Shown one piece after another: positions 1 to 8,261 of a stretch of DNA of 64,000 bases. Every line of letters starts with the position of its first letter. The stretch's first letter is position 1. The notes beneath the pieces were generated by a model. The model did not search any database and was not told the origin of the DNA. It saw only the letters and a program-made list of their open reading frames with translations. This DNA is from Amycolatopsis eburnea (GTDB lineage: Bacteria; Actinomycetota; Actinomycetes; Mycobacteriales; Pseudonocardiaceae). The stretch spans positions 434,001 to 498,000 of the forward strand of contig NZ_RSEC01000032.1 in the NCBI RefSeq assembly GCF_003937945.1, read 5' to 3'. Made by a program: the position numbers and the translations under genes.

Positions 1-49
1 CAACCACTTCGTGGACAGCGCGGCCTGGCGCGCGGCCCGCGCGGCCTAG
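1..49 (+). CDS. 3' end of an unidentified gene (partial)
   Basis: The first 16 codons of the window read as an open frame ending NHFVDSAAWRAARAA and a TAG at 47-49, with G/C in nearly all third positions, as expected for coding DNA here. The stop overlaps the stop of the convergent exonuclease gene. Too little is visible to name the product. Confidence 0.45.
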   Translation, partial: NHFVDSAAWRAARAA

Positions 50-843
50 ATGTCGTAGGTGGCGGTGACCGGCGCGTGGTCCGACCAGCGCTGGTCGTAC
101 GCGGCCGCGCGTTCGACGACGACTTCGACGACCTTCTCGGCGAGCCCCGGCGTCGCGAGCTGGCAGTCGATGCGCCAGCCGGAGTCGTTGTCGAAGGCCT
201 GGCCGCGGTAGGACCACCAGGTGTAGGGGCCGGGGCCCTCGGGGTCGAGCCGGCGCTGGACGTCGGTGTAGCCCGCCTCGGTGTAGACCCGGCCGAGCCA
301 CTCGCGTTCCTCCGGCAGGAAGCCGGAGTTCTTGCGGTTGCCGCGCCAGTTCTTGAGGTCGATCGTGTCGTAGGCGATGTTCCAGTCCCCCACGACGACG
401 GCCTCGCGCCCGGCCGCGGCGGCCTTCGCCCGCAGCTCGACGAGGTAGGGCAGGAACGCGGCCATGAAGCGTTCCTTCTCGTCCTGGCGCTCGGTGCCGA
501 CGTCCCCGCTGGGCAGGTAGAGGCTTGCGACGACGACACCGGGCAGGTGGACCTCGAGGTAGCGCCCGCTGTCCTCGAACTCGGGCTCGCCGAAGCCGAC
601 GCGCACCTCGTCCGGCTCGACGCGGCTGTACACGGCGACACCGTTGCGTCCCTTGACCGCCGACGGCGCGTGCGCGGTGAACCACCCTTCGGGCGCGACG
701 ACCGACGCCGGGAGCTGGTCCGCGGTGGCGCGCACCTCCTGGCAGCAGACGACGTCGGCCTTCGTGGCGGCGAGCCACTCGACGAAGCCCTTCTTGGCGG
801 CGGCACGCAGGCCGTTGACGTTCACGGTGGAGACGGTCAGCAC
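46..843 (-). CDS. xthA: Exodeoxyribonuclease III (AP endonuclease family)
   Basis: Endonuclease/exonuclease/phosphatase-fold enzyme that incises DNA at abasic sites and degrades duplex DNA 3'-5' in base excision repair. The 265-residue product starts VLTVSTVNVNGLR. It carries the metal-binding Glu of CCQEVRA (about residue 36), the GDWN Asp/Asn pair (about 153 and 155) and the terminal SDH motif (about 255), all expected for ExoIII. The frame is open upstream to 1038, but the family start fits the GTG at 843. A TAGCGT -10-like hexamer (851-856, reverse strand) lies 7 nt upstream, suggesting a leaderless transcript. An alternative GTG lies at 852. It is divergent from the MBL gene at 944. Confidence 0.93.
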   Translation of the reverse strand: MLTVSTVNVNGLRAAAKKGFVEWLAATKADVVCCQEVRATADQLPASVVAPEGWFTAHAPSAVKGRNGVAVYSRVEPDEVRVGFGEPEFEDSGRYLEVHLPGVVVASLYLPSGDVGTERQDEKERFMAAFLPYLVELRAKAAAAGREAVVVGDWNIAYDTIDLKNWRGNRKNSGFLPEEREWLGRVYTEAGYTDVQRRLDPEGPGPYTWWSYRGQAFDNDSGWRIDCQLATPGLAEKVVEVVVERAAAYDQRWSDHAPVTATYDI

Positions 844-943
844 GCCTCGCACGCTACCGGCCGGGCGGCCGCGTCCGGACCATCGGGGCCGGTCGGCGAA
901 AACCGCGCCGCGCCGGCGCACGTGCTCTGCCAGACTGCCGCGC

Positions 944-1693
944 ATGGGCGACGACGCGAGCAGCCTGACCGTGCTCGGCAGCTGCGGCGCGTGGCCGGAA
1001 CCCGGCCGGGCGTGCGCCGGATTCCTGCTCTCGCACAACGGGTTCCGCGTCGTGCTCGACCTCGGGTACGGCGCCGCCTCACGGCTGTTCGCGCACTGCC
1101 GGGACCGGCTGCCGGACGCCGTCGTCGTGACGCACGAGCACCCGGACCACTGCGCCGACGTCAGCGCGCTCGGCCGCGCCTGGCACTACACGGGCCCACC
1201 CGGTGCGCGGTTGCCGCTGCACTGCACGCCCGGCACCGTCCGCCGGCTCGAGGCGCTGGAGCCGCGGCCGCACCCGACGGAAGTGTTCGCCGTGCACGAC
1301 CTCGGCACCCCGGCCGACGTCGGGCCGTTCCGCCTCACGCCGTACCTCCTGCCGCACCACCAGCCGAACTTCGGCGTGCGCCTGACCGCGCCCGGGCTCA
1401 CCGTGGCGTACACCGGGGACACGGGGCCTTCGTCGCTGCTGGCCGACCTCGGCCGCGACGCGGACCTGGTCATCTGCGACGCCACCCTCCGCACCCCACC
1501 GGCGGAGGGGGAGCCTCGCTATCTGATGACCGCCACCGAAGCCGGCCATTGGGCGGCGAAGGCGGGCGCTCGGCGGTTGCTGCTCACGCACTTCTGGCCG
1601 GGCACCGATCGTGCCGCCGCGGCCGAGGAGGCTCGGGCCGGGTTCGGTGGTGAGGTGCTGATCGCGGAGGAAGACCTCACGGTCGTGCTCTGA
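944..1693 (+). CDS. MBL-fold metal-dependent hydrolase (RNase Z-like)
   Basis: A 249-residue metallo-beta-lactamase-fold protein. The metal-binding signature THEHPDHCAD lies near residue 65, a later DTG-type Asp sits in AYTGDTGPS, and a C-terminal His in LLTHFWPGT completes the zinc site. This arrangement is typical of the small actinobacterial RNase Z/phosphodiesterase-like branch, but the substrate is unknown. ATG 944 was chosen because the protein starts directly before the first beta strand. A CAGACT -10-like box at 931-936 sits 7 nt upstream of it, suggesting leaderless expression from a promoter back to back with xthA. Confidence 0.85.
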   Translation: MGDDASSLTVLGSCGAWPEPGRACAGFLLSHNGFRVVLDLGYGAASRLFAHCRDRLPDAVVVTHEHPDHCADVSALGRAWHYTGPPGARLPLHCTPGTVRRLEALEPRPHPTEVFAVHDLGTPADVGPFRLTPYLLPHHQPNFGVRLTAPGLTVAYTGDTGPSSLLADLGRDADLVICDATLRTPPAEGEPRYLMTATEAGHWAAKAGARRLLLTHFWPGTDRAAAAEEARAGFGGEVLIAEEDLTVVL

Positions 1694-2079
1694 CGCCGGG
1701 CCAGACCGCCACCCCGCGCTCCGGCCAGCCGGCCTCAGTCCGCCGGAAATCTCCCCTCTCGCCTCGGCCAGCCGACCGCAGTCCATCGAGGATCTCCCCT
1801 CGCGCTCCGACCCCCGTCCGAGCGCGTTCCCCAGGTTCGACCATCGCGGGCCCGCCATCACAGCCTCGCCGATCAGCGCCGCACCGACCCGGCTCTCGCC
1901 GCCCGCGAGACTCCCCCTGGAGACCTCGCGGACGTCCCGTCCGGCTCGTGCCGCATTCAGTTGTCGCCCGTCCCCGGACGGTGCCCCCCTCTCCGGCGAC
2001 CATGGGCCGCCACCTGCGGTTTTCGACGTGATCAGTTCTAGCACCCACCACCGACAAAAACCGGGCCTTGACGCCCGAA
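1694..2079. other. Gene-free stretch with a degenerate tandem repeat
   Basis: About 390 bases between the MBL gene and the TetR operator. No frame shows convincing codon bias. Around 1721-1810 two imperfect copies of a unit near 44 bases long (containing GCCAGCCG and ATCTCCCCTC) lie in tandem. Nothing else recognisable was seen. Confidence 0.4.
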
Positions 2080-2115
2080 GCTACGAACATTAGCTTTAAA
2101 GCTATGCAAAGTAGC
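2080..2115. promoter_or_regulatory. 36-bp two-part dyad, candidate TetR operator
   Basis: An inner perfect palindrome TAGCTTTAAAGCTA (2091-2104) and an outer GCTAC...GTAGC pair (2080-2084 and 2111-2115) share the same centre at 2097.5. The element abuts the TetR ATG at 2117. It is strikingly AT-rich against its surroundings. Position and symmetry suggest autoregulation by the TetR protein (inference). Confidence 0.6.
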
Positions 2116-2116
2116 C

Positions 2117-2701
2117 ATGATGTCCCCTAGGGCCGGCCTGACCACCGACGCGGTCGTCAGCCTCGCGATCGCCGTCGTCGACGAAGCCGGGCCCGAGGCC
2201 CTCACCCTCGCCAAGGTCGCCGAACGGGCCGGGGTCGCCGCACCGTCCCTCTACAAGCACGTCAAGAACCTCGCCGACCTGCGGCGGCTCATCGACCTCC
2301 GCGTCGTCAAGGAAATGGCCGACACCCTCCGGACCGCCGCAACCGGTCGCGAAGGCGAGGACGCCGTGGCCGCGCTGGCCGATGCCTACCGCGGCTACCT
2401 GCGGCAATACCCCCGCCGCACCCACGCGCTCGTCACCGCGCCGGACGAAACCGACACCGAACTCAGCAGCGCGACCCACGCGGTCGCCGAGGTCGTGTTC
2501 GCCGTGCTCCGGCCGTTCGGCTTCGACCACGGCCGGGCCGTGCACGCGACGCGGTGCATCCGCGCCGCCGTCCACGGGTTCGCCGGGCTCGAGGCGTCCG
2601 GCGGCTTCGGGCGCCCGGAAGACGTCGGCGAAAGCTTCGAAGTGCTCAAGAAGATGCTCGTCCAGGGTCTGGCGAGCTACGCAGAACAGGAACCGAAATG
2701 A
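2117..2701 (+). CDS. TetR/AcrR family transcriptional regulator
   Basis: A 194-residue repressor-like protein. The N-terminal helix-turn-helix (LTLAKVAERAGVAAPSLYKHVKNLADL, about residues 30-56) is a classical TetR DNA-binding domain. The C-terminal half resembles the WHG-type ligand domain (inferred). It is first in a three-gene cluster: its TGA overlaps the ATG of a 28-codon gene (ATGA at 2698-2701), which overlaps the next membrane-protein gene in the same way. A dyad at 2080-2115 is a likely autoregulatory operator. A second Met follows the first immediately; the ligand is unknown. Confidence 0.88.
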   Translation: MMSPRAGLTTDAVVSLAIAVVDEAGPEALTLAKVAERAGVAAPSLYKHVKNLADLRRLIDLRVVKEMADTLRTAATGREGEDAVAALADAYRGYLRQYPRRTHALVTAPDETDTELSSATHAVAEVVFAVLRPFGFDHGRAVHATRCIRAAVHGFAGLEASGGFGRPEDVGESFEVLKKMLVQGLASYAEQEPK

Positions 2702-2784
2702 GTTTCATCCTCGCCGTGCTCCTCTTCACCGTGGGGCTGGGCGTGCTCGACGCCCGCTTCCCGTGGACGGAGGCCCGCAGATGA
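2698..2784 (+). CDS. 28-residue single-span membrane micropeptide
   Basis: An open frame of 28 codons encoding a hydrophobic segment (FILAVLLFTVGLGVL) and a charged tail ending in RR. It starts in an ATGA overlap with the TetR stop and ends in a second ATGA overlap with the downstream gene. This double overlap is the main evidence that it is translated. It may be a small membrane subunit, or serve only to couple translation of the regulator to the YdjM-like gene. No family is recognised. Confidence 0.55.
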   Translation: MSFILAVLLFTVGLGVLDARFPWTEARR

Positions 2785-3329
2785 TCGCCGGCCACTTCGG
2801 ACTGGCCGCCGCCGTCAAGGCGGGCCGGCCGGCCATCCCCGTCTGGACGCTCATGCTCGCCACCGCCTGGCTCGACGTCGTGTTCGTGCCGCTCTACCTG
2901 AGCGGCATCGAGACGGTCGACGGCGAGGGCTACGGCGGCGGCGTCATCCACGCCGACTACACGCACTCGCTCGTCAGCGCGCTCGTGCTCGCCGCGCTCT
3001 TCGGCGGCGTCGCGGCCATCAAGCTCGGCCGCGAAGCCGGGCTGATCCTCGGCGGCGTCGTGTTCTCCCACTGGCTGCTCGACCTCGTCGTGCATCGCGC
3101 CGACCTGCCGATCCTGCCCGGCAACGCCGGTGACCTGCCCACGCTCGGCTTCGGCCTCTGGCGGCTGCCCGCCGTCTCGGCCGTCGTCGAGCTGCTGATG
3201 CTGGCGATCGGCATCGGCCTCTACTGGCGCGCAGCGGCGAAACGCGATCCGAAGCGCGCTCGCACGCTGGGCCTCTCGGCCGCGGCGTTCGGTGTCGCCA
3301 CCCTCGCGGCCGACCTGCTCGGCGTCTGA
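2781..3329 (+). CDS. YdjM-like integral membrane protein (putative metal-dependent hydrolase)
   Basis: A 182-residue protein with about four to five hydrophobic segments. It has His/Asp motifs at conserved positions: GHF near the start, HADYTHSL in the middle, and FSHWLLDLVVHRADLP. These resemble the YdjM/DUF457 membrane hydrolase-like family, whose biochemical role is not settled. It is translationally coupled to the micropeptide and TetR genes and probably belongs to the regulon of that repressor. ATG 2781 overlaps the preceding stop. Confidence 0.72.
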   Translation: MIAGHFGLAAAVKAGRPAIPVWTLMLATAWLDVVFVPLYLSGIETVDGEGYGGGVIHADYTHSLVSALVLAALFGGVAAIKLGREAGLILGGVVFSHWLLDLVVHRADLPILPGNAGDLPTLGFGLWRLPAVSAVVELLMLAIGIGLYWRAAAKRDPKRARTLGLSAAAFGVATLAADLLGV

Positions 3330-3344
3330 AGGATCAGCGAAGGA

Positions 3345-3641
3345 TCAGCAGGTGGAGCCCTCGACAGGCTGGGTGAAAGCGGCCGCCACCCACTTGTCGT
3401 CGGCCACCTTCCGGAAGCCGTTCTGCACGCCCGGCAAGGCGTCGAACTGGGCGTCGCGCAGGTACTTGCCGACGATCTTGGCGTTGCCGTCCGCCGTCTC
3501 GCGGGCGTTCAGGACGTCCGCGGTCACGGTCACCTTGCACCCGGTCGCCGAAGCGCCCGAAGCCTGCTTCCCCGTGTTCATGGCGTACACGAAGACGACC
3601 AGGACGATGGCGCCCAAGATGATCAGAGTCTTCTTCGACAT
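3345..3641 (-). CDS. Membrane-anchored SH3-like domain protein
   Basis: A 98-residue protein with an N-terminal KK then hydrophobic stretch (TLIILGAIVLVVFVYAM), i.e. a signal anchor. A small exported domain contains VTVTADVLNARETADGNAKIVGKYLRDAQFD, which looks like a bacterial SH3 (SH3b) repeat, and two Cys (about residues 35 and 98) that could form a disulfide. ATG 3641 is preceded by a GGAAGG Shine-Dalgarno. An extracytoplasmic envelope-binding role is inferred from the fold only. The longer upstream frame lacks coding character. Confidence 0.7.
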   Translation of the reverse strand: MSKKTLIILGAIVLVVFVYAMNTGKQASGASATGCKVTVTADVLNARETADGNAKIVGKYLRDAQFDALPGVQNGFRKVADDKWVAAAFTQPVEGSTC

Positions 3642-3769
3642 GCCTTCCTCCAACCAGCGAGCCCCGTCCTCCGCCAAGGGTAGGCAATCCTTTACCCGCA
3701 CCGACAGCGCCGTACGCAGCAACCACCCGGAGGCGCCAGTGGAGCCACTCCACGGTGACGCGCTGTACA

Positions 3770-3813
3770 CGAAGAAGCCCCCTTCCCGACGAATCGGGAA
3801 GGGGGCTTCTTCG
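3770..3813 (-). terminator. Strong terminator of the isocitrate dehydrogenase gene
   Basis: A perfect 20-bp inverted repeat with a CGAA tetraloop (3790-3793), starting 10 bases past the icd stop. The stem is too stable for chance and could act in both directions. Confidence 0.85.
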
Positions 3814-3823
3814 CGGGGAGAAC

Positions 3824-5047
3824 TCAGCCCTGGGCGATCTTCTTCGCCAGGTTGTCGTCCAGCGTCGCGAGGAACTCCTCGGTCGTCTGCCACGGCTGGT
3901 CCTTGCTGATGAGCAGCGCGAGGTCCTTCGTCATCTGGCCGCTCTCGACGGTCTCGACGACGACCTGCTCCAGCTTGTTCGCGAAGCCGATCAGCTCCTG
4001 GTTGCCGTCCAGCTTGCCGCGGTGCTCGAGGCCGCGGGTCCAGGCGTAGATCGACGCGATCGGGTTGGTCGACGTCGGCTTGCCCTGCTGGTGCTGGCGG
4101 TAGTGCCGGGTGACCGTGCCGTGCGCGGCCTCGGCCTCGACGGTCCGGCCGTCCGGCGTGCGCAGCACCGACGTCATCAGGCCGAGCGAGCCGAAGCCCT
4201 GCGCGACCGTGTCGGACTGGACGTCACCGTCGTAGTTCTTGCACGCCCAGACGTAGCCGCCCTCCCACTTCATCGCCGCGGCGACCATGTCGTCGATCAG
4301 GCGGTGCTCGTAGGAGATGCCCTTGGCGTCGAAGTCGGCCTTGAACTCGTTCTGGAAGATCTCCTCGAACACGTCCTTGAACTGGCCGTCGTAGGCCTTG
4401 AGGATGGTGTTCTTGGTGGAGAGGTAGACCGGCAGGCCGCGGTCGAGGCCGTACTGCAGCGACGCGCGCGCGAAGTCCTCGATCGACTTCTTGAAGTTGT
4501 ACATCCCCATGGCGACGCCGCCGCCCTCGGGGAACTGCGCGACCTGGAACTCCATCGGCTCGGAGCCGTCGTCCGGGGTGTAGCTGACGGTCAGCTTGCC
4601 CGGGCCCGGCACCTTGAAGTTGGTGGCCTTGTACTGGTCACCGTGGGCGTGGCGGCCGATGATGATCGGCTTCGTCCACGTCGGCACCAGCCGCGGGATG
4701 TTCTGGATGACGATCGGCTCGCGGAAGATCACGCCGCCGAGGATGTTGCGGATCGTCCCGTTCGGGGACAGCCACATCTTCTTGAGGCCGAACTCTTCGA
4801 CGCGGGCCTCGTCCGGGGTGATCGTGGCGCACTTGACGCCCACGCCGTGCTTCTTGATCGCGTTCGCGGAGTCGACCGTGACCTGGTCGTCGGTGCGGTC
4901 CCGCTCCTCGATACCCAGGTCGTAGTAGTCCAGGTTCACGTCCAGGTACGGGTGGATCAGCTTGTCCTTGATGAACTGCCAGATGATGCGGGTCATCTCA
5001 TCGCCGTCGAGTTCGACGACGGTGCCCTGGACCTTGATCTTGGCCAT
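3824..5047 (-). CDS. icd: NADP-dependent isocitrate dehydrogenase (homodimeric type II)
   Basis: TCA-cycle enzyme converting isocitrate to 2-oxoglutarate with NADPH formation. The 407-residue product aligns by eye with the short eukaryote-like homodimeric IDH group: GDEMTRIIW at the N-terminus, the substrate loop [18 protein letters not shown] near residue 95, the metal-binding [18 protein letters not shown] block, and the cofactor block [15 protein letters not shown]. Length is normal. The ATG follows a GGAAGGAGC ribosome site. It is monocistronic, closed by the 20-bp stem at 3770-3813. Confidence 0.97.
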   Translation of the reverse strand: MAKIKVQGTVVELDGDEMTRIIWQFIKDKLIHPYLDVNLDYYDLGIEERDRTDDQVTVDSANAIKKHGVGVKCATITPDEARVEEFGLKKMWLSPNGTIRNILGGVIFREPIVIQNIPRLVPTWTKPIIIGRHAHGDQYKATNFKVPGPGKLTVSYTPDDGSEPMEFQVAQFPEGGGVAMGMYNFKKSIEDFARASLQYGLDRGLPVYLSTKNTILKAYDGQFKDVFEEIFQNEFKADFDAKGISYEHRLIDDMVAAAMKWEGGYVWACKNYDGDVQSDTVAQGFGSLGLMTSVLRTPDGRTVEAEAAHGTVTRHYRQHQQGKPTSTNPIASIYAWTRGLEHRGKLDGNQELIGFANKLEQVVVETVESGQMTKDLALLISKDQPWQTTEEFLATLDDNLAKKIAQG

Positions 5048-5304
5048 GAGCAGCGGTGCTCCTTCCGCGGATCTTCGCGTTCTTCTTTAAGTCTCGCCGG
5101 TAGCGGTACAAGCGTACTGCTTGACCGAGCTGGATGGTTCCAGTAGTGGCCGGTATCAAGTCTCCACCCGCGCGTTGTGGCGCAGCTCACGGGGCCGGGG
5201 CCGACCGCTCGGCTCAGCCGACCGCTCGCCGAGCGAGCGTCGCGTTCCGGGGTGAACCAAGGCACGATGCCACCCGTGAACTCATCATGCGGGAGGTGAC
5301 GGCC

Positions 5305-5814
5305 ATGTCGACCCATCGGTACGCCGACTACGAAGACGATTACGAAGACTACGAAGACAGCACCGACGTTCGCGACGAACGGCCGCGCCGAGGTGGCGCG
5401 CACGTCGTCAGCGCGCTGGGCGGGCTCGTGCTCACACCGGTGGCCCTCGGGCTGCTGAGCTGGGGCGGGCTGCGCCAGCAGCAGCTGATCCAAGCCACCC
5501 TCAGCACCAACCGCGACGCGCTCGGCATCGCGCTGCTGGCCGGCGGGGCGATCCTGCTGCTGGTCGTCGCCGCGCTCGGCGCGCTGTCCGCGGTCGGCCC
5601 GATCCTGGGCGGGCTGATCTACGGCGTGCTGCCCGGCGTCGCCGCGATGGCGGTGCCGGAGTGGGGGTTCCGGCTGGTCAACCTGATGCCGAAGAGCGAC
5701 ATCGCGTACGGCGTCATGGACTTCCTCTTCATCGGCGGGCTGCTCGGCGTGGGCTTCCTGCTGGTCGGCAGCGGACTGGCCAACGCGCTGGTGCGGCGGC
5801 GCCGCGAGAGCTGA
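5305..5814 (+). CDS. Four-span membrane protein with acidic-tyrosine N-terminus
   Basis: A 169-residue protein with a cytosolic N-terminus rich in YEDDYEDYED-type repeats, followed by an RPRRGG positive patch and about four membrane segments (from about residues 33, 72, 95 and 135) and a RRRRES tail. ATG 5305 has a GGGAGGTGAC ribosome site; an earlier in-frame ATG at 5287 is less well placed. No catalytic motif is visible and the family is not recognised. It is common for actinomycete membrane proteins to carry such an acidic lead-in. Confidence 0.75.
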   Translation: MSTHRYADYEDDYEDYEDSTDVRDERPRRGGAHVVSALGGLVLTPVALGLLSWGGLRQQQLIQATLSTNRDALGIALLAGGAILLLVVAALGALSAVGPILGGLIYGVLPGVAAMAVPEWGFRLVNLMPKSDIAYGVMDFLFIGGLLGVGFLLVGSGLANALVRRRRES

Positions 5815-5839
5815 ACCCCGCCGGTGGCAAAATCGGCGG

Positions 5840-6220
5840 ATGGGACTGTTCACCGTCGCGGAAGCACGTGACGAACTGGCGCGGCTGCGGCCGGTCCTCG
5901 ACGAACTGGTGCGCGTCCGCGCCGACGCGGCCGAGCTCGCGGCGTCGCTGCGCCCGGGCGGCCGGGCCACCGAGCTGGGCGGGCTGCCGGAGTGGAAGGC
6001 CGCGCAGGCGCGCCTCGACGACCTCATGACGACGGTGCAGCGCACCGGCGCCGAGCTCAAGGGGTTCGCGCCGCTGCTGGTCGACTTCCCGGCCGAGCTC
6101 GACGGCACCGACGTGCTGCTGTGCTGGCTCGAGGGTGATCGCGAGCTGGGCTGGTACCACCGCACCGACCTGGGGTTCGCCGGCCGTCGTCCGCTGAAAA
6201 CCGCTGGTGGGCCCGGCTAG
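5840..6220 (+). CDS. DUF2203 family protein
   Basis: A 126-residue protein matching the DUF2203 pattern: FTVAEARDEL at the start, a helical middle, and the characteristic C-terminal block LVDFPAELDGTDVLLCWLEGDRELGWYHRTDLGFAGRRP. Its function is unknown across the family. ATG 5840 is 6 nt downstream of a CAAAAT hexamer (5828-5833) and has no ribosome site, so a leaderless mRNA is likely. The next gene starts 10 bases after the stop. Confidence 0.85.
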   Translation: MGLFTVAEARDELARLRPVLDELVRVRADAAELAASLRPGGRATELGGLPEWKAAQARLDDLMTTVQRTGAELKGFAPLLVDFPAELDGTDVLLCWLEGDRELGWYHRTDLGFAGRRPLKTAGGPG

Positions 6221-6229
6221 GTTGGGTCC

Positions 6230-6847
6230 GTGGACCACGACTCGAGGGCAGCCCTCTTCGACAGCACGGCCGAGCACTACGACGAAGACCCCTGGCACGC
6301 TTCCGTGGCCGAGGCGCTGGTGGCGCCGCTGCCCGACGCACCGGAGCTGGTTCTCGACGTCGCCACCGGGACCGGCTTCGCGGCGTACGCGGCGTTGCGG
6401 CTGAAGCCGGCTCGGGTGCTGGCTGTCGACTTGTCGCCGGCGATGCTGGCCCGGGCCACGGCGAAGGCGGCCACGCTGGACCCGTCCGAGGTGATCACGT
6501 GGCAGGTCGCGCCCGCGGTCCCGATGCCGGCGGCGGACGGCTCGGCCGACGTCGTGCTGTGCGCGTCCTCGCTGCACTTCCTCGGCGCGGTCGCGTTCGC
6601 GGACTGGCTGCGCGTGCTCCGGCCGGGCGGGCGGCTGGCGTTCTCGGTCGTTTCGGGGGCGCGGTTCAAGCCGTCGGGCCGGTTCGCGGACTTCGTGCCC
6701 CGTGACCTGTCGTTCCCGACCGACGAGGCCGGCGCCGCGGCGCTGGCGACGTCGGCCGGGTTCGTGGACGCTTCGGCGCGGACGTTCACCGTCGAGGGCG
6801 GGGATCGGGTGCGGAGCGTGTTCCTGGTGCACGCGACGGCTCCGTGA
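6230..6847 (+). CDS. Class I SAM-dependent methyltransferase
   Basis: A 205-residue methyltransferase. The SAM-binding motif I is VLDVATGTGFAA (near residue 42), the acidic loop is LAVDLSPAML, and motif post-I includes ADVVLCASSLHFL. The post-motif LRVLRPGGRLAFSV is characteristic of the Methyltransf_11 fold. The substrate is unknown. GTG 6230 is preceded at 6 nt by TAGGTT (6218-6223), again consistent with leaderless translation, so it may have its own promoter despite closeness to the DUF2203 gene. Confidence 0.85.
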   Translation: MDHDSRAALFDSTAEHYDEDPWHASVAEALVAPLPDAPELVLDVATGTGFAAYAALRLKPARVLAVDLSPAMLARATAKAATLDPSEVITWQVAPAVPMPAADGSADVVLCASSLHFLGAVAFADWLRVLRPGGRLAFSVVSGARFKPSGRFADFVPRDLSFPTDEAGAAALATSAGFVDASARTFTVEGGDRVRSVFLVHATAP

Positions 6848-6849
6848 CG

Positions 6850-6989
6850 GGCATGCCAGCCGATCCCGGCGGCTGGTCCCTCCAGCGCCGGGACCGGCAG
6901 CGCTGCACGAACGTCACGTCGATGCCGGTCTCGTCGAGGCGGTCGATGGTGAAGTCCGCGTAGTCGTCGCCGCACGAGTGGATTTCTCC
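6850..6989 (-). pseudogene. Coding-like remnant downstream of the DUF2000 gene
   Basis: Reading the reverse strand in the same frame as the DUF2000 gene, past its TGA, gives GEIHSCGDDYADF then TIDRLDETGIDVTFVQRC. Virtually every third position over some 38 codons is G or C, the coding signature of this genome. There is no ATG/GTG/TTG start, and a GGAGAA lies directly after the stop. It looks like the tail of a lost or deleted gene; a short gene with a non-standard ATC start is the alternative. Confidence 0.3.
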
Positions 6990-7403
6990 TCAGCGGTGCA
7001 GGGAAGCGCCCTTGAGGATCTTGTCGACGGCGTTCTTCGGGCCGTGCACGGCGAGCCCGGCCAGCGCCAGCTTCTCCCCCGGCACCGCGCGCACCGCGGC
7101 CCGGTTGTCGGCGTCGTTGCCGGTGTGGAACAGCTCGTCGGTGAAGATCGAGAACCGCAGGCCGCGGCTCAGCGCCCGCGCGTGCGCGGTGGTCAGGACG
7201 GCCGCGGTGCCCGAGAACACCAGCACCGGCTGGCCGAACATCGGGAGGTACTCCGTGCCGTCGGCGTCCGCGTAGGGCTCGCCCATCAGCTCCGGCGTCA
7301 CGTGGGCGATTCCGCTCACCAGGAACGCGGTGACGTTCAGCCGCTGCCAGGACGCCAGGTCGTCGCGGAGCAGGACGGCGATCTTCGTGTCGAAGGAACT
7401 CAT
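6990..7403 (-). CDS. DUF2000 family protein
   Basis: A 137-residue protein with the DUF2000 hallmarks: KIAVLLRDDLASWQRLNVTAFLVSGI at the N-terminus, a GQPVLVFSG strand, and a C-terminal GPKNAVDKILKG. The fold is related to peptidyl-tRNA hydrolase-like proteins but no activity is established. It is divergent from an AraC-type regulator gene 50 bases away, a classical regulator-target layout (inference). Coding-like sequence continues in frame after the stop. Confidence 0.82.
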   Translation of the reverse strand: MSSFDTKIAVLLRDDLASWQRLNVTAFLVSGIAHVTPELMGEPYADADGTEYLPMFGQPVLVFSGTAAVLTTAHARALSRGLRFSIFTDELFHTGNDADNRAAVRAVPGEKLALAGLAVHGPKNAVDKILKGASLHR

Positions 7404-7453
7404 GCCCGGAAGACTCGCCCGGCGGCCACCCGCGCGTCTTGTACGTTCTTGAC

Positions 7454-8230
7454 ATGGCGCACGTCGAAGCCTGGCGGCCGGCGGTCCCGGGGATCGCCGA
7501 GGTCTTCCACGCCCGCTTCACGACGCACGCCTACCCGCTCCACACGCACGACACGTGGACGCTGCTGATCGTCGACGACGGCGTCATCCGCTACGACCTC
7601 GACCGCCACCACCACGGCGCGCTCGGGACGGCCGTGACGCTGCTGCCGCCGAACGTCGCCCACGACGGGCGCGCCGCGACCAGCCACGGCTTCCGCAAGC
7701 GCGTGCTGTACCTGGACGCGTCGGTGCTCGGCGACGACCTGATCGGCGCCGCCGTGGACCGGCCGAGCCTCGCCGACGGCCTGCTGCGCACCCGCATCCA
7801 CCAGCTGCACGAGTCCCTCGCCCACCCCGGCGACGCGCTGGAGGCGGAGAGCAGGCTGGTGCTGGTGGCCGACCGGTTGCGGACGCACCTGGGGCAGCCG
7901 GTCGCTTCGGAACCGAAGCGCGGGCTGGCGGAGGACCTGCGGGACCTCCTCGACGCGAAGCTGCCCGAAGCGCTGACGCTCGCCGAAGCCGGCGAGACGC
8001 TCGGCGCGCACCCGGCGTACCTCGTGCGCTGCTTCGGCGCGCGGTTCGGGCTGCCGCCGCACCGGTACCTGACCGGCCGCCGCGTCGACCGCGCCCGGCG
8101 GCTGCTGCTCGACGGCGCTCCGGCCGCGGAGGTGGCCGCGGCCGCGGGGTTCGCCGACCAGGCTCACTTGACGCGGCACTTCAAGCGGTACCTGGGGACG
8201 ACGCCGTCGCGGTACGCGAAGGCTCGTTGA
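7454..8230 (+). CDS. AraC family transcriptional regulator
   Basis: A 258-residue regulator. The N-terminal cupin-type sensor domain shows HTHDTWTLLIVDDGVIRYDL (about residues 27-50) and PPNVAHDG. The C-terminal AraC DNA-binding domain has two helix-turn-helix units, ending in FADQAHLTRHFKRYLGTTPSRY. ATG 7454 was preferred over the upstream TTG 7439 because a TACGTT hexamer (7442-7447) lies 6 nt before it, a leaderless arrangement. It probably controls the divergent DUF2000 gene. Confidence 0.88.
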   Translation: MAHVEAWRPAVPGIAEVFHARFTTHAYPLHTHDTWTLLIVDDGVIRYDLDRHHHGALGTAVTLLPPNVAHDGRAATSHGFRKRVLYLDASVLGDDLIGAAVDRPSLADGLLRTRIHQLHESLAHPGDALEAESRLVLVADRLRTHLGQPVASEPKRGLAEDLRDLLDAKLPEALTLAEAGETLGAHPAYLVRCFGARFGLPPHRYLTGRRVDRARRLLLDGAPAAEVAAAAGFADQAHLTRHFKRYLGTTPSRYAKAR

Positions 8231-8261
8231 CCTGTCCGCCTGCTGTGTCAAGATGACGGGC

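Noticed and set aside
1677..2090. 137-codon reverse-strand frame
   Set aside because: Low-complexity Gly/Arg translation of a degenerate repeat; no start site support.
6975..7000. UGA read-through (selenocysteine) at the DUF2000 stop
   Set aside because: No SECIS-like stem was seen and the protein is full length without the extension; a gene remnant is simpler.
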